From Batkoa obscura (lineage: Eukaryota > Entomophthoromycota > Entomophthoromycetes > Entomophthorales > Batkoaceae): DNA of 30,988 bases. Made by a program: the position numbers and the translations under genes. Position 1 is the first letter of the stretch, and each line of letters opens with the position of its first letter. Below, piece by piece: positions 29,582 to 30,988 of the stretch. A model generated the notes under the pieces. That model saw only the letters and a program-made list of their open reading frames with translations, did no database searches and was not told the DNA's origin. The stretch spans positions 1 to 30,988 of the forward strand of contig JASVEC010000213.1 of NCBI GenBank assembly GCA_030770535.1. The letters are read 5' to 3'.

Positions 29582-30633
29582 CACCAGCTAATTTGGTACT
29601 TCAAATGCTCAAATGACCAGATATCAAAGGGATATAATATTTAGAAGCTGAATGATTAGGATCGTCTAAATACTTACCATTGCAATAGGTATCTTTTTTA
29701 TCATTTACCTAGATCTCATTATGGTGGTGGCAGTAATTAGATAAAAAATTGATCTGTGGAGGCAAATGAGGCACTGTATCGCTATTATTAACAGCTTTTG
29801 TTGAGCCGAAGCTCTGTTAATTTAAATAGCGTACAAATTCACTATCACCTACTATTGGTTCACAATAAGTAAAAGCTGCAAATCCATTGTACTTTGAGTC
29901 TAGATTTTGTCTTAAAACCAAAGTACTTAATATAGCTATTACACCACCTAAGCTATGACCAACAGCTAGCTTATGGTCTTCTTTTACTTAATAATGCTTT
30001 TAACCCACCAATATACAATGATAATAGTCTATCTGTATCTGTATCTGTATCTGTATATTGGTTAAACTCATGGTACATTATATATGCTTGCCTATCGAGT
30101 ATAATCCGATCCTTGAAAAATTTACCATTTTGAATAAAATTTTTAATCTTGAACTTTCACAGAAGCGTAATACTACCACTTTCTTTTCTTTATCAATCAA
30201 TAAACAAGCCTTGGGCTCTGTTGATTTATCAAAGTAAGTAGCCGCATGTTGAACTAAGATTTCTTTACAATGGGAGCATGACTAGCTCTTTAAGGTTTTA
30301 GCATTACAACAAGCTGCATCTAATAATCGAACGTAATATTTACTGATCTAAATATCACTTAATTTCAGTTGGATTGGCGTCTCAAACATACGTGGAATGG
30401 GTTCCTCATGTGGTTCCAGTTTCACATTTTCTTTTCAAGTTTTCAATTAAGTTTTTAAAGTAAGCTTCTTCAGCCAAATTCCCATTAGTATAGCCACTTA
30501 GCTTGGACATGTTACTGTTTACTGATAGCTCGTTACCATTATCATAGCTGCTTTCAACCACTTAGCACTAGTAGGTTAAAGATAAGCCATATAACAAAGC
30601 AATAAAGGCTAGACTATCAGGCTTTAAGAGCAT
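29582..30633 (-). pseudogene. Heavily decayed lipase copy
   Basis: A copy of the secreted lipase from its ATG at 30633 (MLLKPDSLAFIALLYGLSL, a good signal peptide) to about 29582. It soon hits stops and has further stops and frame changes throughout. Recognisable pieces, read on the minus strand, are the propeptide helix (near 30450), the AYLLIDKEK-like strand (near 30200), a damaged nucleophile elbow with GHSLGG (near 29955), the VPHLPPQI region (near 29770) and the ending that matches SASKYY.PFDI. A (ATCTGT) repeat has grown inside it at 30031-30056. Its TATA box and upstream block are still recognisable. Decay is spread evenly, unlike the tandem pseudogene, which has one fresh segment. Confidence 0.92.
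30031..30056. repeat. (ATCTGT)n repeat inside the lipase pseudogene
   Basis: About four units of ATCTGT, absent from the other lipase copies at the equivalent place (the segment before the conserved FKQC). Probably grew after the gene lost function. Confidence 0.85.
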
Positions 30634-30988
30634 ATTTTTTATATTTTGTATTGTTAATTTTGATACTGAAGGTTAATAAACATGATACTATACTCTATCA
30701 GGCTTTTATACTTTTTGATAAGTATTTGTTTATTATAAACACATTGTACTTTTATACTTGAATGGTCAGATACTATACAAAATAGAACTAAAGGGCACCT
30801 TAAATCATTTGTTACAGAAATATCCAACTGAGTTATATCTTTCTCTATAATACAATTAAAGGTTCTTTATTTTGATTGAATTATCTTCTGCAGCTTTGTT
30901 TTTTGTCAATACATTCCATCTCCCTATCTTTATTACTGTTACTTAATCATATTAATTAAAAACTAAACTGATTATAAAGCGGAATAGA
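30634..30988. promoter_or_regulatory. 5' flank of the last lipase pseudogene
   Basis: Carries the TATA box at 30703-30710 and the decayed family block at 30907-30960 (minus strand: TTAATATGATTAAGTAACAG and GATGGAATGTATT), 274-327 bp before the start. The window ends here. Confidence 0.55.
30703..30710 (-). promoter_or_regulatory. TATA box remnant of the last lipase pseudogene
   Basis: TATAAAAG followed by CC on the minus strand, 77 bp before the ATG at 30633, the same distance as in lipC. Confidence 0.65.

Noticed and set aside
1-30988. tRNA, rRNA and CRISPR arrays
   Set aside because: No tRNA B-box context with a cloverleaf, no rRNA-like sequence and no spaced direct repeats were seen; the repeated short element is a dispersed transposon, not an array.

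Overview
The window looks like nuclear DNA of an early-diverging (zygomycete-grade) fungus, perhaps of the Entomophthoromycotina. It is very AT-rich. Genes carry many short introns (46-58 nt, GT..AG, several with a CTAAT/CTAAC-like branch site). The gene set includes Lys9 (the fungal alpha-aminoadipate route to lysine), zuotin, an Atg15-type lipase and a family of secreted lipases of the Rhizomucor/Rhizopus type. The organism guess rests on these families and composition only, not on any search.

Layout. 1-1502 (-): 5' part of an unrecognised serine-rich, probably disordered protein, running off the left edge. 1503-4305: AT-rich spacer with two copies of a short inverted-repeat transposon. 4306-5883 (+): group II PLP-dependent decarboxylase (glutamate/cysteine-sulfinate type). 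6784-7961 (+): a three-exon BRE/BABAM2 (BRCC45) homologue. 8020-9393 (-): zuotin, tail to tail with BRE. 9394-11757: spacer with two transposon copies and a decayed coding-like stretch. 11758-12831 (+): intact secreted lipase lipA. 14308-15368 (+): a decayed tandem copy of it. 15658-17014 (-): four-exon Atg15-like lipase, divergent from LYS9 (17986-19781, +, nine exons). 20199-21272 (-): intact lipase lipB. 24527-25605 (-): lipase lipC, whose signal-peptide start is out of frame with its catalytic part. 29582-30633 (-): heavily decayed lipase copy. The spacers around lipB and lipC hold most of the transposon copies.

Two systems stand out. First, five Rhizomucor-miehei-type lipase copies (three with full catalytic domains, two pseudogenes) share not only coding sequence but about 300 bp of 5' flank, including a TATA box 76-88 bp before the start. 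They are mosaics: blocks of near-perfect identity sit abruptly in diverged surroundings, the signature of ectopic gene conversion, and one block joins a live gene to a dead one. Second, 13 copies of one MITE-like element of about 100 bp (TA-flanked, near-palindromic, AGCGCT at the centre) are scattered through 25 kb. One copy has a paralogous empty site within the lipase duplication, so it moved after the duplication. Names lipA, lipB and lipC are local labels.
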